Assembly (NCBI GenBank): GCA_037952775.1
Contig: JBANAY010000001.1
Coordinates: 3,968,001 to 4,032,000, forward strand
Direction: 5' to 3'
DNA length: 64,000 nucleotides
Source of the DNA: Clonostachys chloroleuca
Lineage: Eukaryota > Ascomycota > Sordariomycetes > Hypocreales > Bionectriaceae
Shown here one piece after another: positions 60,334-64,000 of the stretch. The translations under genes and the position numbers were made by a program. The notes below the pieces were generated by a model. The model had not been told where the DNA came from and did not search any database. It saw only the letters and a list, made by a program, of their open reading frames with translations. Each line of letters opens with the position of its first letter. Position 1 is the stretch's first letter.

Positions 60334-62961
60334 TCAAGGTCCATAATGAACATAAGGAATCCAGTACATGGGGGATTCCTCCACAGCGTCAATATCGCGG
60401 TGACCATTATCTCTCACAGACGAGCGGGCAGAGAGAAATGATTCTGAAATGTTACTATCAGGTTGGCTTCTTGCACGAAAATCATTTCTCTTCACCCAGT
60501 CTTCTCTGAGGGATCGACTGGCATGATGCAAAGCTTCGCTCACTGACGAGCTGCGCATGCCATGGTCCAAAATCCGTCGATACACGCCAACACTCATGTG
60601 AACGCACGTCTCATCATTGACTTGCCACAATGTCCCAATAACATGAGGAAATCCCGCAAATTGAAAGGAGCTCATCAAATGGATTGTTTCATCTTGTAAG
60701 TGGTACTGTGATACTTCTCCTGTTCCGCACGCTGAGAGATACGCTAGGAGCGGTTGTGACCCAGAGATATCAGCTTCGTAAAGGTCACCCACGATCAGTG
60801 GCTTATCTCTCCAGTCTTGGAGCAAGATAGCACCGCGGATGAGATCGTACGTTTCTGTTCGGCCGTGACCAGCGAAGTGGAAAATGTCGCAATTACTTAA
60901 CGCCTGGAGGACGTCTTCTCGTAATGGCTTCGGTTTGTTCACGGACATTCCAGCTGTGTTGCAAAGACCTTCAATTTCTGTTACTTCTTGTGTGGTGAAG
61001 GGGAGGTTTGATAAACCTGGAGTATTCTCCATCGCGACGAGGACGACTTGGTTTGGATTAGGCATCTCTTCACTCCGTGAAATCCTCACACGCGCCTGAG
61101 CGAGTGACGTTAAAGAAGTGCTGTAAGACGACACGACACGATCGATAACAGTGGCGCCCGAGTTTGAGCTGTGGTATCCAGCTGCATGTATTGGTAACCC
61201 AGCAAAGGGTCCCGTAGGAACCCACCAAATGTGAGGCCAATTTCCATCCGAGGGCGTGGAAGTACATCCCAGAGCGTCGAGGATGGGTCTGGCCGTTGTT
61301 GTCCACATCCACTCCAGAAGCTCATGATCACGAATCTTTTTCTGTGCCATCTGAAAAGCATCGGTGGCACGAAGGTCAGGCAGGTGCAAAGTGTGCAACT
61401 GGGACTTTTCAATGATGATCGCGTCACAGCGATCAACTGCAATGTTGAGTACAACAATAGGGCCGTGTTCAGCCATTCTCATCAACTGTTCTTCAGAGAA
61501 AATTGCGTATGGAGAGATTCCCAGAACAGTATTGATTTCACCTATTGCTGCATCCAGTCTTTCTGCCATTTCATAGCGACCTTCACTGTCTTTCGGGTCA
61601 GATAAGATTTGTTTGGAGAGCCGCCCAGAAAGCTCAGTGTACTCTTGTACAAGCTTAGGGTGCGAATCCTTCAATTGAGAAAGGTCATGTCGCATCTCTT
61701 GGATTGACTGTGTGATGATGCCACGCCCAAGCTCCAGGAGGCTAATGACTCTGTATATCGGCTCTTCAACTCGGATAGCAGCAGCAGCAGCCATTGATGC
61801 CATCCCACTGACCGTAAAGAGCAACCTTTGTTTATCTGAGTATTCGGCTGACCGGTGAAACAAGTGTGGTGCCAATACCAACATCTGCACGAAGGTCTCG
61901 TAAGATTCCCTCCATTTCTCCGCTTTTGCATACCCGTTGGCGAGCTTGTATCCCACATCAAATAGAGAGAGGGGTGAGATCCACTGTAGCTTGAACGCTT
62001 CACGATAATACTTTAAAGCGGTATTCAGATCGTCGTCGTGTTTGGATATCTTATATTTCCAAAAGTACCCTTCCCCAGCGTCGTAGAGCAGCGTGTATCT
62101 GGATGGATAGTTTGGCTTGCTCATGCTCAGCGCTTCTTCATATTTCTCGATGCCTCTTTCAAAATCCTTGGGACTATTTTCGAGTTCGTACCGATAGAGA
62201 TAGTTTGTCGCAAGGCTATTGAGTACGTTGCTGTGGAATTCTGAATTTCCCTTGATCTTTCCGATTACCTCCTCTTGATGCTTGATTGCCAGATGGACAT
62301 ATCTTTTCCCATCGGATAGAATCCCCTGTGAATCTGTTTCATCTGAAGAGATATCATCGGCAATTTGTGCTTCTGAGAGATCATATAAAGTGGTGTAAAT
62401 GACACTCAGCTCATAGTGTATTCGTAAATGCGTCTCCTCATCTTCATGAGGAGTCTTGACAAGACTCTCGTACATCTTAACAGCGAGCTCCAGGTTTTCT
62501 TCAAAGTTCGTCCTTTCATAGCTGCGGTAATAAACCCAGCCGACAGATCGGCTCAGTTTATTCCATCCTGAATACTTGGGCGTTGCGAGCATGTAAGCTT
62601 CCTCAAGGCAATCTAGCGATCGTTCCAAGTCGATGAGAGTGTGAATGACGCTATATCGATCAAAGTAGCTTTCCCCAAGCTGATGAATATGTATCAAATA
62701 CTCTGGATCATCCTTTTGCAGTGTCGCCAAGGCTGATGCATGGGCCTTGATTGATTCTTCAACGTCGTCTGTGTGCCGGATACTGAAAAAGGGATCAAAG
62801 AAGGCTTGCGGTATGTGGCCCTGTGGCTTTTTATTGTCGTCTCTACTTTCATCGCAACCCTGTGCTGTTTCGGCGGGTGAACTTCTGCGAGATGGGTTTT
62901 TGTTGGTCGGAGGGCGCTGCCTGCGCTGAAAATGTGAAGGTTGGCTGAAGCAATGTCCCAT
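60334..62961 (-). CDS. TPR-CHAT caspase-like protein with N-terminal acylation motif
   Basis: One uninterrupted exon from ATG 62961 (875 aa). The N-terminus MGHCFSQPS has Gly2, Cys4 and Ser6, fitting N-myristoylation with adjacent S-acylation, then a basic, disordered 50-residue linker. Residues about 75-440 are TPR-like helical repeats (HIHQLGESYFDRY, NSLATNYLYRYEL, LLYDAGEGYFWKY). Residues about 550-875 are a CHAT domain: WPHIWWVPTGPFAGLPIHAA, IFHFAGHGR with His699, LLAYLSACGTGE with Cys745, and the usual end PMYWIPYVHYGP. The His/Cys dyad is intact. CHAT domains are clan CD peptidases; bacterial TPR-CHAT proteins serve CRISPR and gasdermin defence, and fungal ones are inferred to act in non-self cell death. 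Its substrate and trigger are unknown. The upstream in-frame TTG codon at 62988 is not a credible start. Confidence 0.9.
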   Translation of the reverse strand: MGHCFSQPSHFQRRQRPPTNKNPSRRSSPAETAQGCDESRDDNKKPQGHIPQAFFDPFFSIRHTDDVEESIKAHASALATLQKDDPEYLIHIHQLGESYFDRYSVIHTLIDLERSLDCLEEAYMLATPKYSGWNKLSRSVGWVYYRSYERTNFEENLELAVKMYESLVKTPHEDEETHLRIHYELSVIYTTLYDLSEAQIADDISSDETDSQGILSDGKRYVHLAIKHQEEVIGKIKGNSEFHSNVLNSLATNYLYRYELENSPKDFERGIEKYEEALSMSKPNYPSRYTLLYDAGEGYFWKYKISKHDDDLNTALKYYREAFKLQWISPLSLFDVGYKLANGYAKAEKWRESYETFVQMLVLAPHLFHRSAEYSDKQRLLFTVSGMASMAAAAAIRVEEPIYRVISLLELGRGIITQSIQEMRHDLSQLKDSHPKLVQEYTELSGRLSKQILSDPKDSEGRYEMAERLDAAIGEINTVLGISPYAIFSEEQLMRMAEHGPIVVLNIAVDRCDAIIIEKSQLHTLHLPDLRATDAFQMAQKKIRDHELLEWMWTTTARPILDALGCTSTPSDGNWPHIWWVPTGPFAGLPIHAAGYHSSNSGATVIDRVVSSYSTSLTSLAQARVRISRSEEMPNPNQVVLVAMENTPGLSNLPFTTQEVTEIEGLCNTAGMSVNKPKPLREDVLQALSNCDIFHFAGHGRTETYDLIRGAILLQDWRDKPLIVGDLYEADISGSQPLLAYLSACGTGEVSQYHLQDETIHLMSSFQFAGFPHVIGTLWQVNDETCVHMSVGVYRRILDHGMRSSSVSEALHHASRSLREDWVKRNDFRARSQPDSNISESFLSARSSVRDNGHRDIDAVEESPMYWIPYVHYGP

Positions 62962-63754
62962 TGCGTCTAGTAACCGTACCAAAATCAATTATCTAGGAAG
63001 ACTTCGAGATTGCCTTTTTATTGGTAAACAAACATTTCCGGGACTACGCTACCAGAAACGCTGAGAAGAGGGAGGGACAAGTTCTTACCTTGGGAAGGGT
63101 GGTAAGAAATGAAAATGGGTATTTTTATCTTTTTTTCTCTATCACGTGGGGGAAAGCTGCAGCTGAGCCGCATTTGCTTACTGGGTTGAACATGACAATA
63201 TAAATGCAACCATTGTGGTGGGTATGCCACGAAAAGCCATAGACTATTGGATTTTCAAAATCTCTTTAGAATTACAGGTCACTTATTTCATCGAATAAAG
63301 TCTTCAGTAATGGATCATTTGTCAAACAGATTGGGATGTACTGCCCAATGTATTTTTTCTCCTGAACAAAAGAACAGAATTCTAAACGACTCAATGAACA
63401 TGCTATGCCCAAGTTGACCTGTTTCGGCCATTGGCAGATTAATATAAAAAGGCTTTAGATGTTAATGTATAGGAAGCAAGTATCTGTTGGCTTTTTGTTA
63501 CCATGCGAGAGATAATGGTTTGCATGATGGTTTGCATGAAAAGAATTAATTTTGTCCGCGTTTCAGTCCGGTATTAAGCAGAACTTCGTGTGATTTCAAT
63601 CAACCCGGACAGCTGATAGAAATCTCACTATTGGCATTCCTATAGGAGTGAACAGTAACCCACATACTGCCTAACATCAGACTGAAGAGCCGGGGCGCCT
63701 TTGTACTTGAGAAACAGGGGAAACGCCTCTCTGTCTTAATCTCTCTGTAGAGCC
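62962..63754. other. Intergenic, promoter of the CHAT gene
   Basis: About 790 bp between co-directional minus-strand genes; AT-rich with no gene seen. Confidence 0.5.
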
Positions 63755-64000
63755 TTATTTTATAAGACTCTTGAGCTTTCCAACTGCCCTCCTGACTCGT
63801 TTACTCGCAGAATATCTATGCTTTCGTATATCTTGCTGAGGTGGTAATTGTTCCTGTGAGGGTGTTACTTCTTGTGACAGTGGTGCCTCTTGTCGAGTTG
63901 TTATGTCCTGCGATGATGCTACTTCCTGATTCTCCTTTGACCATTTAGGAAAACCATATTCCTTTACGAAATCGATTGGGTATGATAGTTCTCTGAAACC
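63755..64000 (-). CDS. Unknown protein, C-terminal fragment at the right edge
   Basis: An open minus-strand frame of 81 codons enters from the right edge and ends at TAA 63757-63755. It has no internal Met start. It reads ELSYPIDFVKEYGFPKW, then a polar linker with recurring S-Q-E/D units (VASSQDI, PLSQEVTPSQEQ), and ends with a strongly basic segment RKHRYSASKRVRRAVGKLK. I do not recognise the family. The frame is co-directional with the CHAT gene and lies about 800 bp upstream of it, so it could be a functional neighbour, but nothing in this fragment proves that. Confidence 0.5.
   Translation of the reverse strand, partial: GFRELSYPIDFVKEYGFPKWSKENQEVASSQDITTRQEAPLSQEVTPSQEQLPPQQDIRKHRYSASKRVRRAVGKLKSLIK

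Overview
This is nuclear DNA of a filamentous ascomycete (Pezizomycotina). Most genes carry several short GT-AG introns of about 45-140 bp. The families present are typical of that group: HET-domain proteins, fungal rhodopsin-like and CFEM/Pth11-like membrane receptors, Zn2Cys6 and bZIP-DUF3425 regulators, an anion:cation-symporter-type MFS carrier, LaeA/UMTA-like and fungal O-methyltransferases, DUF4246 and small secreted proteins. The sequence alone does not fix the class or genus. Exon structures below were derived by hand from reading-frame continuity and splice signals.

Layout. 0-10 kb: 3' part of a HET-family gene, a Zn2Cys6 regulator, an MFS transporter, a SET-domain methyltransferase and an alpha/beta hydrolase. 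10-26 kb: a second Zn2Cys6 gene whose frame must shift late in the coding region, a class I methyltransferase, a rhodopsin-like receptor, a bZIP-DUF3425 factor, a short-chain dehydrogenase, an N-terminal protein methyltransferase (NTM1 family) and a CFEM-7TM receptor. 27-38 kb: a Q/N-rich prion-like protein, an aminotransferase and an O-methyltransferase in convergent orientation, and a third 7TM receptor. 38-43 kb: a HET pseudogene and a frameshifted subtilisin. 43-55 kb: long gene-poor DNA holding a small cysteine-rich secreted protein with an internal duplication, and a DUF4246 protein. 54.7-64 kb: a PhiA-like wall protein, a decayed HET gene with tandem WW-like modules lodged between two copies of the 5' end of a trypsin-like gene, a TPR-CHAT protease-like protein, and the 3' end of another gene.

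How they may fit together. Three HET-family genes (at least two decayed), two broken secreted serine proteases and an apparently intact TPR-CHAT protein make this look like a turnover-prone, self/non-self recognition type of region rather than one metabolic operon. The CHAT protein keeps its His/Cys dyad and begins with a plausible myristoylation/palmitoylation motif, so it is the best candidate for an under-described system: a membrane-anchored fungal caspase-like effector. The aminotransferase/O-methyltransferase pair could be a small metabolic unit; that is inference from proximity only.
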